Origin: Benincasa hispida
Lineage: Eukaryota; Streptophyta; Magnoliopsida; Cucurbitales; Cucurbitaceae
Assembly (NCBI RefSeq): GCF_009727055.1
Contig: NC_052359.1
Location: 15,723,725 to 15,787,724 of the forward strand
Length of the DNA: 64,000 nt
Reading direction: 5' to 3'
Below are positions 22,781 through 33,190 of this stretch, in pieces; the first letter of the stretch is position 1, and each line of letters starts with the position of its first letter. The notes beneath the pieces were generated by a model. That model searched no databases. It saw only the letters and a list, made by a program, of their open reading frames with translations, and had not been told where the DNA came from. Made by a program: the position numbers and the translations under genes.

Positions 22781-23747
22781 TTATGTTGGTTGCTCAGTAG
22801 GTAACTCCACCTCAGTTCCTGTGGTAGATGACTCACCTTCATCCTCAAGTCTTTTCTCCTTTTGCATAAACATTTCCTTTTCTCTAAAGGTGATGTCTCT
22901 ACTAATTATGAACTTCCTCTCTACAGAATGCCACATTTTATATCCTTTGACACCCTCTGCAAATCCTACAAACATACACTTAACTGCTCTGGCTTTCAGC
23001 TTTCCCTTATTTTGGTGAACAAACCCTACACACCCAAAAACCTTAAGGTTGTCTAGATTAGAAGGATGATTAGTCCACTTCTCCTCAGGGATAAGCAACT
23101 CTAGAATTGTATGAGGGCACTTATTCAAGGTATACACTGTGTAGGCGACAACTTCTACCCATAATAGTTTTCACTTAGGATAGCATCAGAAAGCAAACAT
23201 CTAACATTTCCATTATCATTCTGTTTAACCTCTCAGAAACCCCATTTTGTTGAGGTGTATACCTCACAGTTCTATACCTAGTTATACCATTCTCACTATA
23301 ATATTTGTCATAGTCTTTTGTGCCACAAGTCTGCCTCTGTCAAGCTTGCTGTTGAAACAGTGTAGGCACTAGTCATTATCTCTACTCCTTTTACAATGTA
23401 GAGGTCATTGACCTTTTCACCAACCAACACTACCTTAGAATCCTTAATCACTTCTAGGATTCCATCTTTTCCTCTACACTCACACCCAATGGAGTCGAGC
23501 ATACCAGAGATATCAAATTTCTCTTGAGTAAAGGTACATGTCTCACATTTCTAAGAAGTTTGATTGATCCATCCTTTATCTTTAAGGATATTGAACCAAC
23601 CCCTTTGATTTTGCAGGCTTCATTGTTCCCCATGTACATAGATTCTCTATCCACATCCTTGTAGGTATTAAACCAAGGTCTGAAGGGTGTCATATGATAG
23701 GTACAACCAGAGTCAAGTACCCAGTCATGCTTCTTAAGAGGACTTAT
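22781..23747 (-). pseudogene. Copia protease and integrase remnant with deleted integrase core
   Basis: Minus strand, from 23747: protease (WVLDSGCTYHMTP), spacer to PLLKRNLISL, gag-pre-integrase block ending ADLWHKRL at about 23310, then directly KDYDKYY...TPQQNGVSERLNR (about 23310–23220), the last part of the integrase core with its catalytic Glu. The first catalytic Asp and most of the core between these blocks are missing, a deletion. The downstream block VFGCVGFVHQNK...KCMFVGF...GYKMWH is preserved (23060–22920). The piece begins exactly where the LTR at 23748 was inserted. Confidence 0.85.
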
Positions 23748-25214
23748 TGTTGGGATTGGTGTCCTAATTCTCCCAGAGTCTCGTTGTTTGTAATGATACA
23801 TATTGTTTGATGAATAAAATAAATATTATTTCATTCTGGCATTTACTCATATCCAATAAATAAAGCTCCATGGTTATCTTATGTGAACTTAAGCATGTAT
23901 ATGCGATATACAAGTGAATCATGCCTTAAGTGATAACCTAAATAGGTCTGTAGTATAAGGATTAAGGTTGAATACCTGATCTTGGTGACACTACGGATAC
24001 GGCTCGCTTTGTAGAGGTTTGCAAGTATTGTAAACTACTATAGATGGTAGATCCTGACCATTCATGTGGAGACGTGCGAGCAGGGGTATCCTATACAAAG
24101 AGTTTGGTAGCTCAATGGATTCAATTGAGGATCAGTTCTTGGTGTTGATTTGAAATGTTCAAATTGACAAGAGGTAATTTGATTATATATGATATGATCG
24201 GTTTGATATATGAGATACATCTAGTGGAGGATTAATGTAAATAAGATTTACATTAAGTGCCATGGAATAAAAAAGAGTTATGGTTTGTATGTTTCATGAG
24301 ATGAAATGTTAAAACTATAGGTTATAAATATATTATGGTAAGTTGGTTATCATTTATAATTATAATTATATTACTTATTGGATAATTAAATCTTTTTATC
24401 TAATAACCAATTGAGTGGAAGATTGGTGGTTTCATGATAATCGTGAAATAAAGGGAAAATTATTTTTCCTATTTTTAGGAATGTTGAAAAAATTGTTTTT
24501 GTGAATTCTCTCTCAGAAAAGAATCTCACGATAGTTGTCAAGTAAATGGGATTTACTAAGTGACAGATTGACTAAGGTAAACGATCGTGTAGTATTTGTA
24601 GGCGACAGACACGCAGCTAAGCGATGAGCTAAACGATCGCTTAGCTTTTGCTAGACGATCGCTTAGCTTTTGCTAGATGATCGCTTAGCTTTTGCTAAAC
24701 GATTGGGCATCGACCTATCGATAGGTTCAGTCATCTCCCACTTGCTCAATTTTTTACACGATTGTTATTTCCTCCGTCTTCTGCCTCAAACCAAGTCCAC
24801 ACAGAGCCCACCTTTTGGATTCTCACACCGAGAATACCAAGGTAGTCTTCTTGATGGTTTCATACTCAACTCGACATCGTCGAGGTTCTGTGAAGGTCGT
24901 TCATGTTGTTGGGGTGTTTGTGACCAAGGTGATCGTTGAGTTCGAGTGTGCGGTGTTCGTATTGTGTAGCGGTTGTGTTGGACGAGCGTTTGAGGTTGCT
25001 GTGTTCAAGCATTCGTGATCCAGAAGCGTGGAGATGAGTCTACAAATGTATGTACATTTCTCCTTGATTATTTGTTGAATCATGCTGAAATTTCTATATT
25101 GATTGCATAACCGTATGTTTCTGGTTTTGACTGTAATTGTAAAGTTCATACATGATTGTAATTTAGAATGATCTTTTCGCTGCTCATGGAAATCCTCACG
25201 ATTGATTTCCTTCA
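23748..25214 (+). mobile_element. Long LTR (family TGTTGG) followed by its primer-binding site
   Basis: 1467 bases from TGTTGGGATTGGTGTCC to GATTTCCTTCA, interrupting the copia protease region. It shares the family signature (GCATGTATATGCGATATACAAGTG..., 'gtgacactacggat') and the 3' end of the LTR at 18254–22223. Unlike the solo copies it is directly followed by a tRNA primer-binding site, so it is a 5' LTR whose internal region is lost. Around 24575–24715 it carries a short CGATCG-containing tandem repeat. Confidence 0.85.
24600..24715. repeat. CGATCG-containing minisatellite inside the LTR
   Basis: Four to five tandem units of about 23 bases of the type CTAGACGATCGCTTAGCTTTTG, each with the palindrome CGATCG or a one-base variant. 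Related but scattered ACGATCG words occur at 21615–21825 in the other LTR of this family. Confidence 0.85.
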
Positions 25215-25216
25215 AT

Positions 25217-25320
25217 TGGTATCAGAGCCAGGTTGTTCTGATATTCCAAATTACAAGTATGTGTTGAACTTCAATTGGTATTAGAGCCAGTCGTTTTCAA
25301 CTTCAATTGGTATTAGAGCC
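25217..25320 (+). promoter_or_regulatory. Primer-binding site in three copies
   Basis: TGGTATCAGAGCC at 25217–25229 is complementary to the 3' end of initiator methionine tRNA, the usual primer for Ty1/copia reverse transcription. Near-identical copies TGGTATTAGAGCC lie at 25276–25288 and 25308–25320, each preceded by CTTCAAT. The first copy sits two bases after the LTR end, the expected place; the others look like local duplications. Confidence 0.85.
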
Positions 25321-25330
25321 AGTTGTTTTC

Positions 25331-25950
25331 CTTTCTGATCCTTCTCTTTTTCCTGATTTTTCCGTTTTAAGCTATAGCAATCCATCATCAAGTGTCCTTT
25401 CTTCTTGCAGTAGTTACATCTCACTTGGTTTTGGGTTTATGCTCTTCACCAGACTGATTTTTAGTCCCTTTAGACTGATTCTGCTTATTCTTGCCCTTGA
25501 CAAACAGCCCTTCTACACTAAGCTGCTTCTTTTTTACTGACTGAAGCTCCAACTCTCTAGTTTTCAATTCTAAAATAATGGCATCAGTGGTAACTGATTC
25601 TATTCCATATTTCAATGCATTCTTTACCTCCTTATAGGCTTTGGGTAGAGAGTTCAACAAGACAAAGGCTTCATTCTCATCGCCAATCTTTTCGCCAAGG
25701 CTCTTGAACTCAGAAACTATCCTTTTAAACTCATCTAGATTTTCTAATAGTGGTTTAGCAGAATCCATCTTAAAAGTGAAGAACTTTTCCCTTAGGTACA
25801 TCTTGTTTGGGAGATCTTTTGTTGCAAAGAGACCTTCCAGCTTGATCCACATCTTGTAGGTCGTGTCTTGATCGACCACCTGTCTCCAGATGCTGTCAAT
25901 GAGATTAAAAACTAAAGTTCCATAGGCTGTAAGTTTCATATCTTCCCTTT
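25331..25950 (-). pseudogene. Copia gag remnant with zinc knuckle
   Basis: Minus-strand gag of the Tnt1-like kind: MKLTAYGTLVFNLIDS, YKMWIKLEGLF, YLREKFFTFKM, LLNSLPKAYKEVKNAL, ILELKTRELE. A one-base shift near 25421 separates it from an intact CCHC knuckle CNYCKKKGHLMMDC (about 25410–25370). The start is lost: the gag reading frame runs straight out of the LTR at 25950 (EQ|EREDMKL), so the primer-binding site, leader and gag N-terminus were deleted. Confidence 0.88.
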
Positions 25951-26417
25951 CTTGCTCGATGAAACGCGATGAGGGCTGATCGATGCTCGACCTTAATCGA
26001 TGAGCCTTGATCTTTACTCGATGAAACTCAAAGACAAAAATGGCTGACTCGAAGCTACTCGATAGAAGAATTTGATGCATGATTCAACTTGATACTTTGG
26101 AATTCGATATGATTTAATAGAAAGATTGTATTCAGGCGATTTGTAGAAAGATTGAAGTCAATCAAACGAAGAAGATAAAGAGAAAAAGAAGAAAACACAC
26201 AGGATTACGTGGTTCGGCCAAGATGCCTACGTCCATGGGAAGATTCACGTTCTTTTTCACTTAGAAGATTGCGTATAGCTTGTTTGTTTACAGAAAAATA
26301 GAAATGATAAACTACTCTGTTTTGTTATCTGATCAGTGGTATTTATAACATATACCAACAGACCATTACAAGATAAAGTTAGCTATAAACTAAGCTAGCT
26401 TAGGTATTTGAGTCACA
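25951..26417 (-). repeat. 5' LTR of the copia element, truncated
   Basis: Homologous to 14852–15317. It starts on the minus strand at 26417 (TGTGACTCAAATACC) and is cut at its downstream end at 25951, where gag begins. Contains CTCGAT words like its partner. Confidence 0.88.
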
Positions 26418-26579
26418 ATCTTCAATCTCCTTCCTAGATTGGAATAAAATGGTGATCATTGTCTAGTAAATTTGAGAGGCGAGGAATAAGATGGCGTTCC
26501 AGATGTAATTGGTTGATACTAACACTCTATTAATGAATTTATTGGTAGGCATATGCAGGAGAGGTGAATTGGTGAGATG

Positions 26580-27160
26580 AGTTTAGATGAGGAAGGCATG
26601 ATAGAGACCCCGCCATCTACTTCCTACTTCTCCGTTTGGGTGGCAGCCACCTATGGTGGTGTTTTGAAATCTAAATATTAATGCTGCTTGGAATTTTGTA
26701 TCTAAGGTGGGAGGTCTTGAGTGGGTGCTTCGGGACCATCGTCGATTGTGTCCATCTTTTTGGCACAAAGTTCTTTCCTAGTTGCAGTGAGGTTAAAACC
26801 CTTGAAGCGATAACAATTTGTCTTGGTTTGGAGAGCATGGCCCAACTCATTTGTTCAAATCTCTTGATGGAATTTGATTGTTTAGAGGTGATCAACATAT
26901 TGAATAACATTGTGAGTGATATCACTGAGGTATCTTTCTTTATCGAGGAGGCAAAGTCTTGGAATAGTTATTTGGAGGTTATCTCTTTCTCGTTGAGATC
27001 ATAATGGTCTGGCATAATCTCTTGCGTCTAAAGCTTTAAAAGAGCGTGAGTCTTCTTGTCTTACTTCTCCCTATGGTTTTTTATGCTTGTAACTCTTGAT
27101 GTAATCTTCTAATTTAATTGGTTTATTGTGTTACTTGTGTTGTACTTTTAAAAAAAAATA
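26580..27160 (+). pseudogene. LINE 3' end: RNase H-like domain and poly(A)
   Basis: Plus-strand remnant of a plant LINE. Frameshifted blocks give the C-terminal RNase H-like domain: WQPPMVVF and NINAAWN, VSKVGGLEWVLRDHR, then in one frame GTKFFPSCSEVKTLEAITIC, the alternating acidic positions (E in EVKTLEA, D in EFDCLEVI), and the tail HNGLA...SKALKERESS. A 3' untranslated stretch ends in an A-rich run at about 27150–27165 (TTTTAAAAAAAAATATAAAAG), as expected for LINE integration. The reverse transcriptase part is not present; the copia element lies directly upstream. Confidence 0.75.
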
Positions 27161-27165
27161 TAAAA

Positions 27166-27454
27166 GGTCTCATATGTTACTGCTAATTGAGCTAAAGAAT
27201 CGATAGAATTACGGTGGATGGTTAGTGAATTTATAAGTGTAAAGTATCAATAAAATTTACATATTTATCTTTTACTATATTTTTCCAACTTTTTGACAAG
27301 AATATCTTTCCACGAATTCAGTTCTCCACATTAGGCCACTTTTACCAAATCATAATGAAAAGTATTGTAATCGTAATGGAACTCCATTGATGGATCATCG
27401 ATCGTAATGAGTTTGAATCACAAACGTGATTAGATTTCTTTTGATCGTGTTTAT
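27166..27454. other. No gene recognised
   Basis: AT-rich spacer between the LINE 3' end and the next candidate LTR. Confidence 0.5.
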
Positions 27455-29894
27455 TGATAGCCCTAAAAATGTGCTATCTTACTCTACTTAATTTGGGATC
27501 ATTCCTTAGATTAATGTGCTTATAGGTGTCGAGAATCTAAGAGGTAGATATAAAATGATGCTAAAATGGACTGAATTGGAGCTTAATTGCATCGATGAGG
27601 AAACAATGAGCAAAATTATGAAAATGCCCATGAGGGGCACGAAGCAGTAGTGTCGCGATGCTACGAAGATTGATGCTTGGATGCATGCACAATGCTACAA
27701 TTTGATAAGATGGTCTACCCTCACCCGGTGCCACGACGTTACACCCTAGCACCGTAGCACCGGCCCGTTTTTATAAAAACATTTCTTCTTGCCATTTAGG
27801 GCATCTTCCACCAAACCAACCGAATTTCCACTATTTCTCTATGTTATTTTAGGCATTTTTTGTATTATTTCTCATCTCTTCAATTAAGACTTCCATTAAT
27901 CATTGTTCATTGATTTGAATGATGATTAGTGGCTAGAGTATTGACTTTTTGGCTCTTAATCTCAAATTAATTAATTAATTAATATTTTGATGATAAAAAA
28001 AATGCTCTTATTCACTATATTTTGAATGTTTTGAAGTTTCCATTGTATAGTGCTTGGAATAAAGATTCCAAGTCATTTTGAATCACTAAAATCAGAGCTC
28101 AAATGAAGAAGATGCGACCAAAACAAGCTTAACAGAAAAATTCGGAATTAATAACGTGGCGGCTAAATTAATCAAATTGGACTCAATTAAGAGGGTGACA
28201 TGTGGAACAATGAAGGAATGACAAACGGTGGGCTTTTGATTTTTGGATTGTTTTTAAAAAGAAGATGAATTTAATATTATTTTATGTTTGTGTCTAACGG
28301 CTAGTTTTGGACACATTGTCGACATTTGCTTTTTTGTTGGCATTTAAGAGAATGATTCTTAAAAATATGATATATATATATATATTATGTTTATGTCTAA
28401 TGCCTAGTTGAGTTTAAATGTACACCATTCAATTTTCTTTTATCAACATCCAACGACCCAAATTGAATTTAGTTTTCACCTACCCCATCTCTTTTTAAAC
28501 TTTCCATCTTCAAAATTAAACAACAATTTTTATTGTTTTCAATTCTCCATAAAACAGTGTTGTTTTCTCCAAGCTTCAATTTTTTTCTTTTCATCTTATT
28601 CTTGAGAGATTTATTGTATTGTGAAGATTTATTTGTTGAGTGCCCAAAATTTGTAAATCTACTCTTTGAGAGAGTTTTTCTCACCTTATATTTCATTTCT
28701 AAATCTATTGTAAAGGGCTACTTTTTAACCTATAACAAGAGTGTTGTAACGGCTTGATCCTCAACCGTGGAATGATCGGATTTGTTCTTGCATCCGAAAA
28801 AGGAACGTTGTAGCTATTTGACTCTAAGCCGTGGAAAGAGTTAAGTTCTAGTGAAGTACCCAAAAGGAGCTTGGGATGTGGATGTAGTACGGTTGTGCCG
28901 AACCATTATAAACTTTCGGTGTCATTTTCTCTTCCTCTCTCCTACTTAATTTTGTACTTAATTTGTTATTCTATTTTATTTGTATGAAATTTAATTGCTA
29001 TAATTTTTTTTAAATTAATTGCTCACGTTTGATTATTTAAGTTAATAGAATTTAATTTGTTTTCCATATTTATTGCCAATCTTGTTATGATGATTAAATT
29101 CGGTGCTTAAAATATTGTTTTCAATTTCTGGTTTATTTTGGGTTGATATTATATGCTTGAAATTCTTGTTTAAGTTAATTGTTAGCAAAAAGTTTATTGA
29201 TTTATTTAATTGGATCCACATTAGCAAAAAAATTCCATTAGTTTAAAGTAACCTTATTCATCCCCCTCTAGGGTTGTCATACCAATCCTACTTAGAGGTT
29301 AGTTTTCTAGCTTAGGTTTGATAATTAATTGTGAGACTTGTTCTTCATTGTAAATTGTTCAAACTCTCTTGCTTATGGGTTTTACTTTAAATTTATTGAT
29401 CATGAATTGCATCATCTTGATTACTGATTGACAACCAATATTTGATTATGTAATTCCATGCTTTAGATTTATCCTTGATTAAGGTTATAACTCATAGGCA
29501 GCAAGTGGTTAGATTAACTTGCTTATTGTGAAGTTGACCATTGATATTTATTTCTTTAATCAACCTTGATGTAAAATCGTATTGAATGAATTAATTAGGC
29601 GACTGTAAATTGATCGTTCATCCTACTGTTTTCCCTAAAGTTCAATGCGGTTAGTTGATATGTTTATAGTAGATTCGTCTTTCATGAATATAGGCTAACT
29701 AGGTAATTAGGATGATTGATTAGCATTCTAATCAATTTGGTTAGGTTTAAGCAAAGAAGGTTGATCTAGAGTTCAATGAACGTAACTTTCGCTACTGCAT
29801 AATTAAGAAAGGAACGTAACTTTATTTGGTTTGATCGAAATGACTCGAGACCCTTTCGGTTCGATCATTTACTTAGAATTACAAATCTATCACA
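27455..29894 (+). mobile_element. Candidate solo LTR of a Ty3-like element
   Basis: Begins TGATAGCCCTAAAAATGTGCTATC, a terminal hairpin like that of the LTR at 16049–17698, and ends CTATCACA at 29894. Flanks TTTAT (27450–27454) and TTTAC (29895–29899) match at 4 of 5 positions. Near 29840–29870 the block GAGACCCTTTCGGTTCGATC recalls the 3' region of similar LTRs. No coding capacity. At about 2.4 kb it is longer than the two relatives and could hold a further insertion, so the right boundary is tentative. Confidence 0.4.
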
Positions 29895-29899
29895 TTTAC

Positions 29900-30045
29900 T
29901 ATTGTCATTATCGTTATTGCTACCGCTAGACCCTAGTAGTAACGACAACGATAACTGTATCAGTAACAATAAATATGATAGGTTCATAATTCTTGTAACA
30001 GTAACAATATTTGTAATGGTAACAGTAACAATAACGATAATGGCT
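29900..30045. repeat. Degenerate AAC/GTA trinucleotide-type repeat
   Basis: Runs such as GTAACAGTAACAATA and ACGACAACGATAACTG, preceded by the roughly complementary TCATTATCGTTATTGCTACC, so the tract is partly self-complementary. Probably a decayed simple repeat. Confidence 0.6.
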
Positions 30046-30323
30046 AGTGGATTTCATGTAAATTTCAAATACAATCAGATTGAGCATTCTAATTCCTCAA
30101 TCAAATTATGTTTTTGGCTACAAAATTTAAAGTGGGTCCCACATCTCATTATGATTATTGAATACATATAAATAACAACTAACGTAATCAAATGGGCCCA
30201 TTTTCCATATACCATTGATTTATTACATTTATGGGTGAATAAATGTGGGCTTAATGCCATATTTTACTTTATTTTATTTCCTTAAATAAATCTCTCATTT
30301 CATAAAGTAAGCTCATCAATACT

Positions 30324-30413
30324 GTGGATATCGTGGTGAATATTATTTTAATTTATTATTTAACTAATGTGGATATTGTGGTGAATATTATTTTAATTTA
30401 TTATATTATTAAA
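30324..30413. repeat. 45-bp tandem duplication
   Basis: Two near-identical copies (30324–30368 and 30369–30413) starting GTGGATAT(C/T)GTGGTGAAT, differing at only a few positions. A recent local duplication in otherwise unremarkable AT-rich sequence. Confidence 0.9.
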
Positions 30414-32450
30414 TAATTTGTCATTATTACACAAATTTATTTTTTGACGTTTTTGTCTACAATTTTCTATTACTTTTGTTTTTTCTTCGTTCTCTATTCC
30501 ATCAACACTATATTGCAAATCACATGGATTTTTCTAATTCTCTTGTCCACTATTAACTATGTTCTCCGGTTAAATGCTCAATTGGAGCACTTTAAAAAGA
30601 ATTTTTTCCCCCACATGGCCACATGAGTCGAATTAAGCAAATTAATACATTTTTTTTTCTAATAAGTAATTTAAATAATAATTTCATATATATCATCATT
30701 TTAATAAATTTGCATTAATAATTTCAAGCATCCACCTTAATTTTCTTATCAAGATTGATAATAAATATGGAAACTAAATTCTATCAACCTAAATAATCAA
30801 ATTTGAACGATTAATTTCAAGGAAAAATTATAGTAATTAATTTCAAGTAAATAAAATATAATATTAAATTAACTAAAAAATTAAATAGGAAAGAGATAGA
30901 TAAAAAATTAACGCCAAACATTTTATAATAGTTTGGAATCCCTACTCCACTCCTCAAGATTCCTTTTTGGATATTTGGACAAAACTTTCATCGGCTCTTT
31001 CGGCTCTTTCCATAGATCAGAACCAACCGCTATACCACTCCATTTGCGAGTTCAAGAGCAAACTCAATCGTTTTCATAGATAATAATCAATTCATTACAA
31101 ATGTACCTTTTGGAATCAATAGCAATCCCTTATAATAGGTTTGAAAATGATAAACACTCTTACAAATCTCTTAATAGAGTGGATTTACAAATATTAAGCT
31201 TACAACAAACCAATTCTCGTCATATAAAATATCTCTCTAAAAAATAAGATGAAAAAAAGAAAATTGAAGCTTAGAGAAAGCAACAATGAAGATTTTGTAT
31301 TTTTATAGAGGACTAAAAATAATGTGAAATTGTTGTAAGAATTTGAAGAAGATGAGTTTAAAATGGTTAAAAGTTGATGAAATCTAAATTTAATTTAGAT
31401 TATTAGATGCTGGTGAAATGAAAACAATGGTGGAGATCTAAACGTAATACTGATAATCATAATAATAATAATTTTTAATAAAGAAAAGGTATGGGCATGT
31501 GCTGAACTTATTATTATTAATATTATTGTTATTTATTTATTTATTTATTTTTATCCTCAGCTAGCCATGAGACACAAAAACATAATGTAATATAATAATA
31601 TTTTTTAAAATCATTTTCTTTAAAATCTAACAAAAATCAAAAGCGCATCATGTATCTTCCTTCATTGCTCTATATATCACATTTTAATTGGTCCATTTTG
31701 ATGAAAAAAAAAATCATATTTTTTTCGGTTATATCTTCTTCTTTTAAGCTCTAATTTAAAAGTAGGTTGGTTATTAATTACATTGGAATCGTTGTTCTTA
31801 GCTCTGTGCAATAAACACTTCAAAACACTAAAATTACAAGTGAATAAAAGTAGGTTGGTTATGATCAAACATTAATTAATTAATTAATTTGATATTAAGG
31901 ATTAAAAAGCCAACAATAAAGAGTTCTTTGTATATATTCTTATAGGGTGGTTGCATAAAAAGATTTTTACGTGAAAAAATTTATCTATATCTTATCTTTC
32001 ATAAATGTTATAAAAATTTGAATTTTTCTATTAAGAGCTTTTGCTATAATTTTGGACAAAATTAACATTTTCATTTTATCTTTTGAAAATTTGTAATATT
32101 ATTTTGTTTCCTTATTCTCATCAATCTATTAAATTTGGTTTATATTCAATTACGGATAGATTTTGTTATACACTTAATTATTAGCTCTAAAAGGACTGTC
32201 CATTACAATTATCCTAAAATGATTGGGTTCAATCATGTGACTACACTTGTCTAGAATTTAATATCATGAATTTTCTTGGTATCCAAAAGTTATAAGATTT
32301 GAAGAATTGTCTCATGAGATTAGTTAAGCTACTAGTAAAATGTCCCTAACTCACACTAATTAAAAAAAAAACAGTTTATTTTCTATAGATTTGTGGCAAG
32401 AAATTGTTGATATGTGACTTTTTAATCGGCATCGTAATAGGATAAAAAAT
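30414..32450. other. AT-rich intergenic region, no gene recognised
   Basis: No open frame of convincing length or content. Holds short simple repeats (ATT-type around 31511–31552). Confidence 0.6.
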
Positions 32451-32836
32451 GATTTGGTGATGATGAAGGCAAGCAACTATTAGATTCAAAGGCATCGTCC
32501 TACGTAGAATCCTCTCTTCAGGCTAATTTCAGGAGGTCTTATCCTTCCCCTTCCCTCTCTAAGCCTCGATAAGTGGTTTGTGGATGGCAAACTCCTACAC
32601 AGAGAGTTGTTGGAAACTCAATATGGATGTTGCTTGGTCTAGTTCCTTTCAACATGGGAGTTTGGGATGGATTCTAAGAAATTGTCTTGGACACCCAATT
32701 ATGGGTGGCTACAAGCACATCAGTCATAATTGGAGGGGGTGAAGGTTTTGGAAGCTAAAGTAGTGACCAAAGGTTTGAAAGAAATCAAGCGTCTGTGGCT
32801 TGGTCAGAATCCTCCACTAGTTGTCGAGATTGATTC
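32451..32836 (+). pseudogene. LINE RNase H-like domain, upstream part (split by copia)
   Basis: Plus strand: SCWKLNMDVAWS, GSLGWILRNCLGHPI, VKVLEAKVVTKGLKEIK and VVEIDS, the pattern of the RNase H-like domain at the end of plant LINE ORF2, with the catalytic acids in NMDVAW, LEAKV and EIDS. The reading runs into the copia element at 32837 and resumes at 41063 with LEVSKLFNLL. It is a different LINE copy from the one at 26580–27160. Confidence 0.75.
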
Positions 32837-33175
32837 TGTGGGAAATGAAGTAGGATGTCACAATACAACTCAATAGATAAGAGAAGAGGATTGTTCTCTT
32901 ACTCACACAAGATTGGAGAAATTAAAACTTGAATATTACTTTATTTTCTTGGCTTGCTTACAAATGACAAATCCTACACATATTTATATTAGTAGGAAAA
33001 TATATCAAAGGACAAATGATAAATGCAAATACATGTGACTTTTCATCAATACATGAACATTCATCAATGTATCTTGTAATTCATGTATTCAACTATTCCT
33101 TGAATCTCAACTATTCATGTATCTAATTAAATGTAATTCATGCACCTTGAATATAAGTCTAGATTAATTCTATCA
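32837..33175 (-). repeat. 3' LTR of the copia element
   Basis: 339 bases, nearly identical to 40730–41062. On the minus strand it starts TGATAGAATTAATC at 33175 directly after the purine tract, and ends at 32837 (…CCCACA). It differs from its partner by scattered substitutions and a short indel near 33080. Confidence 0.95.
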
Positions 33176-33190
33176 TCCTCCCTTAATCTA
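33176..33190 (-). promoter_or_regulatory. Polypurine tract of the copia element
   Basis: On the minus strand AAGGGAGGA abuts the 3' LTR start TGATAG. This is the primer for second-strand DNA synthesis in LTR retrotransposons. Confidence 0.85.

Larger units (their letters stand above)
14700..26417 (-). mobile_element. Old Ty1/copia element (Tnt1/Tork-like), inflated by nested LTRs
   Basis: Two related LTRs face the same way: the 3' LTR ends at 15317 and the 5' LTR at 26417. The shared part is 14852–15317 against 25951–26417 (466 and 467 bases), and on the minus strand both begin TGTGA(A/C)TC. Between them, on the minus strand, lie gag, protease, integrase, reverse transcriptase and RNase H remnants in the normal copia order. 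Insertions at 16049–17698, 18254–22223 and 23748–25330 separate these blocks; without them the element would be about 4.4 kb. The 5' LTR, primer-binding site and gag start have been fused by a deletion at about 25950. The left end of the element is unresolved: ATCTT at 14694–14698 equals the five bases after the right end (26418–26422), but is not followed by the expected terminus. Confidence 0.85.
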
